64,000 nt of DNA from Amylibacter marinus (lineage in GTDB: Bacteria; Pseudomonadota; Alphaproteobacteria; Rhodobacterales; Rhodobacteraceae). How positions within the stretch are numbered: position 1 is the stretch's first letter; every line of letters begins with the position of its first letter. This document shows, piece by piece, positions 52,613 through 62,372 of the stretch. The position numbers and the translations under genes are program-made. Under the pieces are notes generated by a model. That model saw only the letters and a list, made by a program, of their open reading frames with translations, ran no database searches and was not told the DNA's origin. The stretch lies in NCBI RefSeq assembly GCF_030160015.1, contig NZ_BSNN01000002.1:1116001-1180000 (forward strand). The letters run 5' to 3'.

Positions 52613-53026
52613 ATGAAACCGCCAGAGGCAAAATCAGACCCCACTTTGGGCGCTGGTGATCCTCCGCTGGCGGTTTTTCCACGTCTGGAAACCCTGAAAG
52701 TGCGTGCGGATTTTCTAAGTGCTTCGCGCGCGGCGCGCCGTGGCACATCAGGCCTATTGCTACAGGCACGGTTTCGCGATGACGGAAATCCACACATTCG
52801 CGTGGGTTACACCTGCTCTAAAAAAATTGGCAATGCGGTGGCGCGCAATCGCGCCAAAAGACGCCTGCGCGAAATCGCCCGCGCAGTTCTGCCCAAACAC
52901 GCCAAACCGGGCTGGGATTATGTGTTGGTGGGCAAACCCCGCGCCACGATTGATCGTGCCTACGATGCCTTGCTAGGCGATCTGCGCTATGCATTAAAAA
53001 AAATCCATTCCCCCTCCAAGGATTGA
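52613..53026 (+). CDS. rnpA: Ribonuclease P protein component
   Basis: A 137-residue basic protein that helps the RNase P RNA trim the 5' end of tRNA precursors. VRADFLSASRAARRGTS near residue 30 and the RNR motif SKKIGNAVARNRAKRRLREI near residue 70 are diagnostic. I used ATG 52613; a TTG lies at 52607. The first 25 or so residues (rich in Pro and Asp) are longer than usual, so the real start could be internal, though no later ATG is convincing. Confidence 0.92.
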   Translation: MKPPEAKSDPTLGAGDPPLAVFPRLETLKVRADFLSASRAARRGTSGLLLQARFRDDGNPHIRVGYTCSKKIGNAVARNRAKRRLREIARAVLPKHAKPGWDYVLVGKPRATIDRAYDALLGDLRYALKKIHSPSKD

Positions 53027-53071
53027 ATTCTACCCTGAGCAAGTCTATCCTATGACTAAAAAGATAGACAT

Positions 53072-54544
53072 ATGCCAGACAGCGCCCCCCACATCGAAAT
53101 CCCAGACGTTCCGAATGATGCCAAATTCACGGATGCCGCCGCCGCGGTAGAACGCATCATCGATATTTATCAGCATTCCCAGGGCTTCTTGCGCGCAGCG
53201 TTTCTAAATGTACTGGGAGGCACAGGTGCAGAGCAGAAATACCGCGCCTTCTATCCCGAAATTCGGGTGCGTGTGACCAGCTATGCCGCCGTCGACACCC
53301 GCCTATCGTTTGGTTATGTGGCCGAGCCGGGCAAATACGCCGCCACCATCACCCGCCCAGAGCTGTTCCGGGGTTATCTGACCCAACAATTACAATTGAT
53401 TATCGACAATCACAATGTTCCGATCGAAGTAGGCATTTCAAAAATGCCAATGCCGGTACATTTCGCCATGAAATCCAGCGATGTAATCACCACCACCGAA
53501 GATGCTCCAACCCTGCCCCTGCGCGATATGTTCGATGTGCCACAGCTCGATGAGATCGATGATGCGATTATGAATTTTGGTGCCATGGGCACATCTGACG
53601 AGGATCGCCACCTTGCGCCTTTCACGGCCCTGCGCGTGGATTATTCTCTGGCCCGCCTAGAGCATTACACAGCCACCTCGCCAGAACATTTCCAAAACCA
53701 TGTTCTGTTCACCAACTATCAGTTCTATATCGAAGAGTTTGTGAAATATGCCAAAGCCGCCATCGCAGACCCTGCATCGGGTTATGTGGCGCTGGTGGAA
53801 CCCGGCAATGTGATACACGATGCCGATGGAACCAATGATGCGGATGCCAAATCTCCACAAATGCCTGCCTACCACCTAGCGCGCGCCGATGGATCGGGGA
53901 TTACCATGGTGAATATCGGGGTTGGGCCTAGCAACGCCAAAACCATCACCGACCACATCGCCGTTCTTCGTCCCCATGCGTGGATTATGGTCGGCCACTG
54001 TGCTGGCCTGCGCAATTCACAAAAGCTTGGGGATTACATTCTAGCCCATGCCTATGTGCGCGAGGATCACGTCTTGGATGATGATCTGCCCACATGGGTG
54101 CCAGTCCCCGCTTTGGCTGAAATTCAGGTGGCCCTAGAAGAGGCCGTAGAAGAAGTCACAGCCCTGAAGGGCTATAACCGCAAGAAGGTTATGCGCACTG
54201 GTACTGTCGCCACCATTGACAATCGCAATTGGGAATTGCGCGAGCAGTCTGGCCCCGTGCACCGGCTATCACAATCGCGAGCCGTGGCGCTGGATATGGA
54301 AAGCGCGACAATCGCCGCCAATGGCTTTCGCTTTCGTGTGCCCTACGGGACATTGCTGTGCGTTTCAGACAAACCCCTACATGGAGAGCTAAAGTTACCG
54401 GGCATGGCCTCGGCCTTTTACAAGCAGCAGGTCTCTCAGCATCTGCATATCGGGATCAAGGCCATGGAGCGCATCCGCGATATGCCAATGGAGCGCCTGC
54501 ATTCGCGCAAATTGCGCAGCTTTGATGAAACGGCATTTTTGTAA
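53072..54544 (+). CDS. amn: AMP nucleosidase
   Basis: A 490-residue enzyme that cleaves AMP to adenine and ribose-5-phosphate, length as in E. coli (484). The N-terminal regulatory domain (YAATITRPELFRGYL, PIEVGISKMPMPVHFA) is followed by a nucleoside-phosphorylase-like domain: IMVGHCAGLRNSQKLGDY near residue 305 and ALDMESATIAANGFRF near residue 410. It sits between rnpA and yidD, which are adjacent in many relatives; its stop overlaps the yidD start (TAATG). Confidence 0.94.
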   Translation: MPDSAPHIEIPDVPNDAKFTDAAAAVERIIDIYQHSQGFLRAAFLNVLGGTGAEQKYRAFYPEIRVRVTSYAAVDTRLSFGYVAEPGKYAATITRPELFRGYLTQQLQLIIDNHNVPIEVGISKMPMPVHFAMKSSDVITTTEDAPTLPLRDMFDVPQLDEIDDAIMNFGAMGTSDEDRHLAPFTALRVDYSLARLEHYTATSPEHFQNHVLFTNYQFYIEEFVKYAKAAIADPASGYVALVEPGNVIHDADGTNDADAKSPQMPAYHLARADGSGITMVNIGVGPSNAKTITDHIAVLRPHAWIMVGHCAGLRNSQKLGDYILAHAYVREDHVLDDDLPTWVPVPALAEIQVALEEAVEEVTALKGYNRKKVMRTGTVATIDNRNWELREQSGPVHRLSQSRAVALDMESATIAANGFRFRVPYGTLLCVSDKPLHGELKLPGMASAFYKQQVSQHLHIGIKAMERIRDMPMERLHSRKLRSFDETAFL

Positions 54545-54765
54545 TGTCGCCACTTGCATGGGTGTTTTCGATGATCGTGCGGTTCTATCGCATGGTTGTC
54601 AGCCCCCTATTGGGCGGTAACTGCCGCTTTCAGCCCACCTGCTCGTCCTATGCCCTAGAAGCGCTAAAGAAACACGGCGGCATCAAGGGCGGCTGGCTGG
54701 CCCTGCGCCGCATTTCAAAATGCCACCCATGGGGCGGGTCTGGTGTGGACAATGTGCCGGATTAA
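54544..54765 (+). CDS. yidD: Membrane protein insertion efficiency factor YidD
   Basis: A 73-residue protein with the family core RFYRMVVSPLLGGNCRFQPT and CSSYALEALKKHGG, then GWLALRRISKCHPWGGSG. YidD is an amphipathic membrane-associated protein that aids YidC-dependent insertion. It is coupled to amn. yidC lies 2 kb downstream, separated by a transporter on the other strand and by ttcA. Confidence 0.95.
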   Translation: MSPLAWVFSMIVRFYRMVVSPLLGGNCRFQPTCSSYALEALKKHGGIKGGWLALRRISKCHPWGGSGVDNVPD

Positions 54766-54780
54766 AAGAAATCCCCCGCG

Positions 54781-55650
54781 CTATGCTTGGCGTGCGGCGA
54801 TTCTCTCGCGCCATACGGTATAGATCCCCGTTACAATCACAATTGTTGCCCCCAACAGCGTCCATAGATCTGGTCGTTCACTAAAGATAAAGAACCCAAC
54901 CACCAACGAGAAAATCAGCCGCGAATAGCGAAAAGGTGTCACAATCGCCGCCTCTCCGATACGCGTGGATAATACCAGCCCAAAATACCCGATCACCCCA
55001 AAAGAAACCCCACCGGCGATAAACGCCCACTGTACCCCCGAGGGCGCTTGGAATGTGGTCTCGCCAAACATCACCATGCCACCACCAACCACAGCCACCG
55101 CATAAAACGCCTGAAAGGACAAAACCGCCGAAGGCACATCCGCAGGCAACCACCGCGTTATCAAATCGCGCATAGAAACGAACAGAACCGCGATCAAAAC
55201 AAACACTATATCGGCATTAAACACCGCAAATCCAGGCCGAATGATAATAAGGACCCCCGTAAATCCGATCAAGATCGCCGCCCAGCGCCGCCAGCCAACC
55301 GCCTCGCCCAGAAACAGGGCCGCACCCATAGTAATCACCAAAGGCGTCACCTGAAACACCGCCGCAACCGTAGACAGAGGCAAGATGCTAATCGCATACA
55401 CAAAGGATACCCCCGAGGCTGCCTCTGATAGAAACCGCAGGATCATCCCCCGATTCCAATACCGACCGGTGGCCAGCCGGTGCCCCTTAGCCAGGGCAAT
55501 CGCCACGAAAATGGTGCCCCCGCCCAGCCCAAGCATCAACAATATTTGCCCCGTGGACAAATCCGCGGACATTTTCTTCACAAACAAATCTTCCATAGTA
55601 AAGCCAGCCATGGCCACTAACATCAATAAGATGCCCTTGATATTATTCAT
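54781..55650 (-). CDS. EamA/DMT family transporter
   Basis: A 289-residue protein with ten predicted spans in two EamA repeats of five (ILLMLVAMAGFTMEDLFVKK, then PLVITMGAALFLGEAVGWRR; second half SFGVIGYFGLVLSTRIGEAA). Members move small metabolites across the inner membrane. I chose the ATG at 55650; GTG at 55653 is one codon upstream. It interrupts the yidD-yidC region on the opposite strand. The substrate cannot be read from the sequence. Confidence 0.88.
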   Translation of the reverse strand: MNNIKGILLMLVAMAGFTMEDLFVKKMSADLSTGQILLMLGLGGGTIFVAIALAKGHRLATGRYWNRGMILRFLSEAASGVSFVYAISILPLSTVAAVFQVTPLVITMGAALFLGEAVGWRRWAAILIGFTGVLIIIRPGFAVFNADIVFVLIAVLFVSMRDLITRWLPADVPSAVLSFQAFYAVAVVGGGMVMFGETTFQAPSGVQWAFIAGGVSFGVIGYFGLVLSTRIGEAAIVTPFRYSRLIFSLVVGFFIFSERPDLWTLLGATIVIVTGIYTVWRERIAARQA

Positions 55651-55846
55651 CACAAAACTTTCAGAAGGGTATTGCCCGTATCAAGACAGGGAACCAAGCG
55701 ACTTCGCAACCCCAAAATCATTCTAACCAAAACTATCGCATGTTTCACCGCTATAGGGCCAGCGCACGCCCTTAGGCCGACAGAATTCTCCCCCTAGCCC
55801 CCCCCGCAGATCCCCGCTATAAGGCCCCCGCGCGAAGGAGCCAGCT

Positions 55847-56686
55847 ATGCTAGACCAACAATCAGAAATTCACGCCCTTTTCGAAGGCGCCCCCAGCACC
55901 ACAGAATTCAAAAAACTGCGCAAGCGGATCATTCGCCAAACCCGCGAAGCGGTCGAGCAATATGGCATGATCGAACGCGGCGCCAAATGGCTGGTCTGCC
56001 TATCGGGGGGCAAAGACAGCTATACATTGCTAGCCGCCCTAACCGAGCTACAGTGGCGCGGCCTGCTGCCCGTGGAAATTCTGGCCTGCAATTTGGATCA
56101 GGGCCAACCCAATTTCCCAGCCACGGTTTTGCCTGAATTTCTAGAAAAAATGGGCGTGCCTAATCGGGTAGAATTCGAGGACACCTATTCCATCGTCAAA
56201 GACAAAGTGCCAACAGGGCGCACATATTGCGCCATGTGTAGCCGCCTGCGCCGCGGCAACCTCTACCGCATTGCCCGCGAAGAGGGATGCTCGGCAGTGG
56301 TTTTGGGCCACCACCGCGATGATATCTTAGAAACCTTTTTCATGAACCTATTCCATGGCGGGCGGCTGGCCACCATGCCGCCCAAACTGGTCAATGACGA
56401 GGGCGATCTATTCGTGTATCGCCCGCTGGCCCATGTGGCCGAGGCCGATTGTGAGAAATTTGCCAATGCCATGAATTATCCCATTATCCCCTGCGATCTG
56501 TGCGGTTCCCAAGATGGGCTACAACGTCAACAGGTGAAACAAATGATCGATCAATGGGAACAAAACAGCCCCGGCCGACGCCAAGTGCTGTTCAAATCCT
56601 TAACAAATGCGCGTCCCAGCCACCTGTTGGATGAAAAACTGTTCGATTTCGCAGGGCTTACGCGCCCCAATCCCAAAACCCCATAG
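55847..56686 (+). CDS. ttcA: tRNA 2-thiocytidine(32) synthetase TtcA
   Basis: A 279-residue PP-loop ATPase that thiolates cytidine 32 in some tRNAs. The PP-loop is [15 protein letters not shown] near residue 53. Cysteines of the Fe-S cluster lie in [11 protein letters not shown] and, near residue 222, [35 protein letters not shown] is a family signature. GGAG precedes the ATG. A hairpin at 56696-56717 may end the transcript before yidC. Confidence 0.95.
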   Translation: MLDQQSEIHALFEGAPSTTEFKKLRKRIIRQTREAVEQYGMIERGAKWLVCLSGGKDSYTLLAALTELQWRGLLPVEILACNLDQGQPNFPATVLPEFLEKMGVPNRVEFEDTYSIVKDKVPTGRTYCAMCSRLRRGNLYRIAREEGCSAVVLGHHRDDILETFFMNLFHGGRLATMPPKLVNDEGDLFVYRPLAHVAEADCEKFANAMNYPIIPCDLCGSQDGLQRQQVKQMIDQWEQNSPGRRQVLFKSLTNARPSHLLDEKLFDFAGLTRPNPKTP

Positions 56687-56695
56687 CCGATCAAT

Positions 56696-56717
56696 CTCTT
56701 GACCTTTGGGCCAAGAG
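56696..56717 (+). terminator. Possible ttcA terminator
   Basis: CTCTTG (56696-56701) pairs with CAAGAG (56712-56717). An inner CC/GG pair closes a TTTG loop, with one A-C mismatch. TCTATTG follows. Weak. Confidence 0.35.
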
Positions 56718-56765
56718 TCTATTGAAGCTATCTAACCTCAAAATTCCAGTTATTCGGGCCTAGAA

Positions 56766-58604
56766 ATGCAAGACGATAGTAACAAGAATATGATCCTTGC
56801 CACCGTGCTAAGCATGTTGGTTCTGTTGGTGTGGTTTATTATTTTCCCACCAGAGCAACCCCAACCTGTACAACAAACACAGGTGGTGAATGCAGATGGA
56901 TCCGTGCAACCCCCACAAAACAGCACAGGTTCGCTGGCCCCCAGCATTACCACCACCGCCACGCAAACCCGCGACGGTGCCTTGGCCAGCAGTGCACGTC
57001 TACCCATTAAAACAGACCGCCTAGAGGGGTCGTTGTCGTTGACGGGTGCACGCATCGATGATCTGCGCTTGATCGATTACAATCGCAAACAAAACGACGA
57101 TAGCGAAAAGGTCACCCTCTTGTCCCCTGCGGGCGGGCCGGCGGCCTATTATATCCTGCACGGCTTTATTCCCGCGGGATCCCTGACCTATGATGATGTC
57201 CCCGGCGCCAGCACCCCATGGGCGATCGAGGCAGGCAACACCCTAACCCAAAACACCCCCGTAACATTGAAATGGGAAAATGCTTCTGGCCTGATTTTCC
57301 GCCGCACCTTGTCGATCGATGACAACTATATGTTCAACGTTCAGCAAACCGTCGAAAACACCGGCCCCGGCGATGTGATCCTGCAACCCTACGGCATGAT
57401 CGTACAGCGCGGCCCAATTGCCCGCGCCGCCTATGGCCGCAAAGAAAGCTCGACCGGCGGTGTATACATCCTACACGAGGGTATCATCCTAAATGATGGT
57501 GAGGCCCGCGAAGAAATCGACTACAAAGATATGCCAGACGAGGACTACTCTGATCGCGAACGCGCCAACCTGCGCATTATCCCCGCCGACCAAAACGGCT
57601 GGATCGGCTTTACAGGTAAATACTGGATGACCACGCTGATTCCGGATGCGGTCAACGGCTTTGATGCGGTATCGAAATACACCGAAGGCGCGGATCGCTA
57701 CCAAGCAGAGGCCCGCCAAAAGCCGATCACAGTGGCCGCAGGCTCCTCCACCACCGTGACATCGCGCCTATTTGCTGGCGCCAAGGAATACCAAACCATC
57801 AAGGACTATGGAAATGAGGCCGGTATTGCCGATTTCATCGATAGCATTGACTGGGGCTGGTTCTTCTTCCTAACCAAGCCGATGTTCGCCGTACTGCATT
57901 GGCTGAATGGCATCATTGGCAACATGGGTTGGGCAATTATCGCCCTGACCGTGCTGATCAAGGCCATCCTATTCCCGCTCGCCTATAAATCATTTGTCTC
58001 TATGGCCCGCATGAAAGAATTGCAGCCAGAAATGGAGAAACTGAAGGAAAAACACGGCGATGATCGTGCAGCCATGCAACAAGAGGTGATGAAGCTGTAC
58101 CGCACCAAGAAGGTGAACCCTGCGGCGGGTTGTCTGCCGATCTTGCTGCAAATCCCGATCTTCTTCTCGCTGTACAAAGTGATCTTCGTAACTCTGGAAT
58201 TGCGCCATGCGCCATTTATTGGCTGGCTAACAGACCTGTCAGTGCCTGATCCAACCTCTATCCTGAACCTCTTTGGCCTATTGCCATGGGGTGTTCCGGG
58301 GCCAGAAAACTTCTTTGCTATTTTCTCTATTGGTGTTTGGCCGATCATCATGGGCATAACCATGTGGCTACAACAAAAGCTGAACCCAGCCCCCACGGAT
58401 AAAACACAGGCACAGATTTTCGCATGGATGCCCTTTATCTTTATGTTCATGCTGGGCGGCTTTGCCTCTGGTCTGGTGATTTACTGGGTGGCCAACAATA
58501 CGCTGACCTTTATTCAGCAATACACCATCATGCGCTCACAGGGTGTGAAACCAGACATTCTAGGCAACATCTTTAAGCGCCTGAAAAAAGAAGAGGCAAA
58601 ATAA
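56766..58604 (+). CDS. yidC: Membrane protein insertase YidC
   Basis: A 612-residue Gram-negative-type YidC. An N-terminal span (ATVLSMLVLLVWFIIF), a large periplasmic domain to about residue 360, and five C-terminal spans are seen. YKSFVSMARMKELQPEMEKL, the cytoplasmic loop with the key arginine nearby, VNPAAGCLPILLQIPIFFSL and GLVIYWVANNTLTF are diagnostic. It inserts proteins into the inner membrane, alone or with Sec. It leads the run yidC, MOSC, engB with overlapping or abutting genes. Confidence 0.97.
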   Translation: MQDDSNKNMILATVLSMLVLLVWFIIFPPEQPQPVQQTQVVNADGSVQPPQNSTGSLAPSITTTATQTRDGALASSARLPIKTDRLEGSLSLTGARIDDLRLIDYNRKQNDDSEKVTLLSPAGGPAAYYILHGFIPAGSLTYDDVPGASTPWAIEAGNTLTQNTPVTLKWENASGLIFRRTLSIDDNYMFNVQQTVENTGPGDVILQPYGMIVQRGPIARAAYGRKESSTGGVYILHEGIILNDGEAREEIDYKDMPDEDYSDRERANLRIIPADQNGWIGFTGKYWMTTLIPDAVNGFDAVSKYTEGADRYQAEARQKPITVAAGSSTTVTSRLFAGAKEYQTIKDYGNEAGIADFIDSIDWGWFFFLTKPMFAVLHWLNGIIGNMGWAIIALTVLIKAILFPLAYKSFVSMARMKELQPEMEKLKEKHGDDRAAMQQEVMKLYRTKKVNPAAGCLPILLQIPIFFSLYKVIFVTLELRHAPFIGWLTDLSVPDPTSILNLFGLLPWGVPGPENFFAIFSIGVWPIIMGITMWLQQKLNPAPTDKTQAQIFAWMPFIFMFMLGGFASGLVIYWVANNTLTFIQQYTIMRSQGVKPDILGNIFKRLKKEEAK

Positions 58605-59353
58605 TGGGAACCGTCACCAACCTGTGGCGGCATCCGATCAAGGGGGTCGGATGCGAACCCCTAACAACCAGCCTGATGATCCATGGGCAATGCATGCCAA
58701 TGGATCGTCACTGGGCCCTAGCCCACAGCGCCAGCAAGGCCGATTTTGATAATCCGCAATGGGCCCGCTGTTTGAATTTTGCGCGCGGTGCACGTACCTA
58801 TTCGTTGATGGCCGTCACCGCATCCCTGGATGAAACCAGCGGTGAAATCACCCTTAACCACCCAGATCAACCCAGCATCACCCTAGATCCAGAACAGGAC
58901 GAACCCGCCCTGATCCAATGGGTGCGCGCCATTTCTGACCCAGACCGCGTGATGCCAGAGCGCCTTTACAAGGCTGATCGCGGCCTAACCGACAGCCGAG
59001 AACAGACGGTCTCGATCCTCAGCAATTCCAGCCTAAGCGCCCTTGGACAGTCCATGGGAATGGATCTCGATCAACGCCGCTTTCGCGGGAATATCTGGCT
59101 AGATGGTCTGGCCCCATGGCAAGAGTTTGATCTGGTCGGTCAGGTTCTGCGCATCGGTAGCGCTGAATTTGATATCATCGACCCAATCGAACGCTGTATG
59201 GCCACCACGGTGAACCCCGATTCCGGCACATCAGATGCCCCCACCCTAGCAACACTAGAGCGCGACCATGGCCATAGAAATTTCGGCATCTTTGGTGTGG
59301 TGCGAAAAACCGGCACCATAACTCTTGGCGATACAGCACAGGTCATCTCATGA
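58604..59353 (+). CDS. MOSC domain protein
   Basis: A 249-residue protein with an N-terminal beta-barrel part (NLWRHPIKGVGCEPLTT, DRHWALAH) and a MOSC domain whose conserved cysteine lies in DPIERCMATTVNP near residue 204. MOSC proteins bind molybdenum cofactor or carry sulfur; examples include YiiM, YcbX and mARC. RRFRGNIWLDGLAPWQE is also typical. It starts in the yidC stop (TAATG) and overlaps engB by ATGA, a conserved place in roseobacters though its link to insertion is unclear. Confidence 0.88.
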   Translation: MGTVTNLWRHPIKGVGCEPLTTSLMIHGQCMPMDRHWALAHSASKADFDNPQWARCLNFARGARTYSLMAVTASLDETSGEITLNHPDQPSITLDPEQDEPALIQWVRAISDPDRVMPERLYKADRGLTDSREQTVSILSNSSLSALGQSMGMDLDQRRFRGNIWLDGLAPWQEFDLVGQVLRIGSAEFDIIDPIERCMATTVNPDSGTSDAPTLATLERDHGHRNFGIFGVVRKTGTITLGDTAQVIS

Positions 59354-60000
59354 AAATCGACTATACATTGGCCCCCGATCCTGAAAAACCGGAAATCGAG
59401 GCCGCGCGTTTGCTCTTTGCACAAGAAACTGATTTCTTAAAGGGCGTGGTGGCCATGGATGGCATGCCCCCCGCTGATCGCCTAGAGGTTTGCTTTGCGG
59501 GACGCTCGAATGTAGGTAAATCCAGCCTGATCAATGCCCTAACCGGGCGTAAATCTCTGGCCCGTACATCCAATACGCCCGGCCGTACCCAAGAGATCAA
59601 TTTCTTCACCCTACACGACAGCCATTATCTGGTGGATGTGCCCGGCTATGGTTTTGCCAATGCCCCCCTGCCCGTTGTCAAAAAATGGCAAGCCCTGCTA
59701 AAGGCCTATCTCTCGGGGCGCGCCTCTTTGCGCCGCGTGTTCCTGTTGATCGACAGCCGCCACGGCCCCAAGGCGGTGGACGAGGAGATCATGGCACTGC
59801 TGGGTAAATCGGCTGTGACCTTTCAGGTGGTTTTGACCAAATCAGACAAGCCCAAGAAGGGCGAGCTGGACAAAATCATCACCAAAACCAAAGAGGTGGT
59901 TTCAAAATACCCCGCCGCCTATCCGGAATTCATCTTGACCAGTTCAGAAAAAGGCGATGGCATAGCCACCCTGCGCAATACCATCCGCACACTGGTTTAA
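59350..60000 (+). CDS. engB: Ribosome biogenesis GTPase EngB (YihA/YsxC)
   Basis: A 216-residue TRAFAC GTPase needed for 50S assembly. G1 is GRSNVGKSSLINAL, G2 TSNTPGRTQEINFF, G3 VDVPGYGFA and G4 LTKSDKPKKGE. It is coupled to the MOSC gene by ATGA. argB follows 47 bp later. Confidence 0.96.
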   Translation: MKIDYTLAPDPEKPEIEAARLLFAQETDFLKGVVAMDGMPPADRLEVCFAGRSNVGKSSLINALTGRKSLARTSNTPGRTQEINFFTLHDSHYLVDVPGYGFANAPLPVVKKWQALLKAYLSGRASLRRVFLLIDSRHGPKAVDEEIMALLGKSAVTFQVVLTKSDKPKKGELDKIITKTKEVVSKYPAAYPEFILTSSEKGDGIATLRNTIRTLV

Positions 60001-60047
60001 ACCTTTGAAATTCGCACCAATCACGCTATCCAAGTAGAAAACAACAA

Positions 60048-60923
60048 ATGGCCGCGCAAATGGAGAAATCACAAGCAATGAAACGCGACTCTATCGCCAC
60101 CGCTCGCATGCTGTCTGAGGCCCTGCCTCATATTCAGCGCCACGATGGATCGATCATCGTGATCAAATTGGGCGGGCATGCCATGTCATCCCCCGATGCT
60201 ATGGCTAGTTTTGCGCGTGATATTGTGATGATGCACCAGTGTAATCTAAAGCCAGTGATCGTGCACGGCGGCGGGCCCATGATTAATGCCATGCTGGAAA
60301 AGCTGGAAATCCCAACAGAATTCAAAGACGGCAAGCGGATATCAACCCCGGAAACGGTAGAGGTGGTTGAAATGGTGCTGTCTGGTACCGTGAATAAAAC
60401 CATCGTTCAGGCTATCAATGATCAGGGCGGGCGCGCGGTGGGCCTATCGGGCAAGGATGCTAAGCTGTTAGTCTGTGATCAGGCCGAAGGCGGGTTGGGA
60501 CTGGTAGGTGCCCCCAAGAAGGTTAACGCAGGTGTTATAACGGCCATGCTGGATGGCGGGTTCATCCCGGTGATAGCCCCCTTAGGCGCGGGGGAACAGG
60601 GTCAGACCTTTAACGTAAATGGTGATACCGCCGCAGGGGCAATCGCGGGCGGATTGGATGCAGATCGCCTGTTGTTGCTAACGGATGTAGCGGGTGTAAA
60701 GGATGGCGAAGGCGATGTTTTGACCAACCTCTCGGCTGAGCAGGTACATGCAATGACCCAAAGCGGAGTCATTTCAGGCGGCATGATCCCCAAAACCCAA
60801 ACCGCCCTAGATGCCATAAGCAACGGCGTTCGCGCAGTTGTGATTTTGGATGGGCGCGCGGATAATGCATGTTTGTTGGAATTGTTTACAGACCACGGCG
60901 CAGGATCAATGATCCGCGCCTAA
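60048..60923 (+). CDS. argB: Acetylglutamate kinase
   Basis: A 291-residue amino acid kinase for the second step of arginine synthesis. [12 protein letters not shown] (near residue 36), [15 protein letters not shown] (near residue 72), [12 protein letters not shown] and [15 protein letters not shown] are the substrate and ATP motifs. The arginine-sensing C terminus is present. ATG codons at 60048, 60060 and 60078 are all possible; none has a strong ribosome site, and homologues usually start near the last. Confidence 0.95.
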   Translation: MAAQMEKSQAMKRDSIATARMLSEALPHIQRHDGSIIVIKLGGHAMSSPDAMASFARDIVMMHQCNLKPVIVHGGGPMINAMLEKLEIPTEFKDGKRISTPETVEVVEMVLSGTVNKTIVQAINDQGGRAVGLSGKDAKLLVCDQAEGGLGLVGAPKKVNAGVITAMLDGGFIPVIAPLGAGEQGQTFNVNGDTAAGAIAGGLDADRLLLLTDVAGVKDGEGDVLTNLSAEQVHAMTQSGVISGGMIPKTQTALDAISNGVRAVVILDGRADNACLLELFTDHGAGSMIRA

Positions 60924-60933
60924 AGGCGGGATA

Positions 60934-61725
60934 ATGAACGACGCAACACTACGACTGGCGATTTTCTTGGGGCTATTGGCCCTGTTGATTGCGGCGGAAT
61001 ATATGGTGCCACAACGCGCGCGCGCACTACCGCGCACATCACGCTGGCGCACCAATATTTCCGTAGCCTTCTTGAATGTTGTCACCCTGTGGATCATGGG
61101 CGCACTTCTGCCTGTGATGGCAGTGGGGGCCGCGCTTGATGCTGGGGCGCATGGTTTTGGTCTGCTAAACCACCTCTCTTTGCCCTATGCTGTGGAATTT
61201 ATGATCGCACTCATCGCGCTGGATTTCTCGATCTGGGCGCAACATCTGATCACCCATAAAATCCCACTGTTGTGGCGCCTGCACCGCGTGCACCATGCGG
61301 ATCGCGATATGGATGTGACCACGGCTGTGCGCTTCCATCCCGTAGAAATCGCGCTATCGATGGCCTTGAAAATCGGGCTGATTTATGCGCTGGGTCCTGC
61401 CGCCTTGGCGGTGCTAACATTCGAGGCATTGTTGAACGGTTTGGCCATGTTCAACCACGCCAATATCAAATTGCCGCCTCGGGTTGATGCGATTCTGCGC
61501 CTGTTTATCGTGACCCCAGATATGCATCTGGTGCATCATTCAACAGACCGCGCAGAACACGACAGCAATTATGGCTTTGGGCTGTCGATCTGGGATCGGC
61601 TATTTGGCACCTATACCGCCAGACCGCGCAATGGGGTGCGCGATATGCGCATTGGCCTGCACTGGCAGGATGACCGGCCCAGCCGCCTGAAATGGGTGCT
61701 TGGCCTGCCCTTTCATAAAAAATGA
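60934..61725 (+). CDS. Sterol desaturase/fatty acid hydroxylase family protein
   Basis: A 263-residue membrane di-iron enzyme. The histidine clusters are HLITHK (near residue 104), HRVHHADRDMDVTTAVRFHP (near residue 117) and HLVHHSTDRAEHDSNYGF (near residue 193), with three to four membrane spans around them. Bacterial members hydroxylate or desaturate fatty acids, sterols or ornithine lipids. GGCGGG precedes the ATG, 10 bp after argB. It overlaps the ferredoxin-like gene by ATGA, which could supply electrons (inference). Confidence 0.88.
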   Translation: MNDATLRLAIFLGLLALLIAAEYMVPQRARALPRTSRWRTNISVAFLNVVTLWIMGALLPVMAVGAALDAGAHGFGLLNHLSLPYAVEFMIALIALDFSIWAQHLITHKIPLLWRLHRVHHADRDMDVTTAVRFHPVEIALSMALKIGLIYALGPAALAVLTFEALLNGLAMFNHANIKLPPRVDAILRLFIVTPDMHLVHHSTDRAEHDSNYGFGLSIWDRLFGTYTARPRNGVRDMRIGLHWQDDRPSRLKWVLGLPFHKK

Positions 61726-62372
61726 CCCTGTCGCAGATAAACACCGTGGCCCTGGCGCAGGGGCTGGTGATCAACGGGGCCTTCCATCCCGAAATTTCAG
61801 ATAACATCGCGGCAAAAACCCTTATTTTACTGGGGCCATCTCAAGGGTTCTGGGATATTTTTAGCACCTCGCCAGAATATAATGACCGCAAAGATAACCC
61901 TCTGGATCGCTGGTCTATGCGCATCATTACCGCCATAGCACAGGAATTTAACGCCACACCACAATTCCCCTTCGGAGGGCCACCCTATGCGCCCTTTCTA
62001 AGTTGGGCCATAGAAAGCCAACGGGCCTGGCCTTCGCCCATTGGTATGTTGGTGCACGACAATCAGGGGCTAATGGTTTCTTATCGCGGTGCCCTGTTGC
62101 TGGATCACCCCCTGCCCCTGCCTACACCACCCAGCGCCAGCCCCTGTGGCACCTGCGACGCCCAGCCCTGCACCAGCGCCTGCCCTGTGGATGCCTTTGC
62201 GCAGGGCGGCTATGACGTGGCGCGGTGTCGAACATACCTGCACAGCCCCGAGGGCCAAACCTGTCTCGAGGGTGGGTGCCTTGCGCGTAGGGCCTGCCCG
62301 ATCTCCAAACCCAAGTCTCGCCCCAAGGGTCACAATCTGTTACATATGATCCCATTCAAGGAGAACACATGA
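61722..62372 (+). CDS. Ferredoxin-like 4Fe-4S protein
   Basis: A 216-residue protein. The N-terminal 130 residues have no clear motif but resemble the front part of QueG-like proteins. A Fe-S motif then follows: CGTCDAQPCTSACPVDAF (CxxCxxxxCxxxCP). Further cysteines lie in DVARCRTYL, TCLEGGCLARRACP. One cluster seems certain and a second possible. It is translationally coupled to the sterol desaturase-like gene upstream and the SixA-like gene downstream. A redox role beside the di-iron enzyme is a reasonable guess. Confidence 0.78.
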   Translation: MTLSQINTVALAQGLVINGAFHPEISDNIAAKTLILLGPSQGFWDIFSTSPEYNDRKDNPLDRWSMRIITAIAQEFNATPQFPFGGPPYAPFLSWAIESQRAWPSPIGMLVHDNQGLMVSYRGALLLDHPLPLPTPPSASPCGTCDAQPCTSACPVDAFAQGGYDVARCRTYLHSPEGQTCLEGGCLARRACPISKPKSRPKGHNLLHMIPFKENT

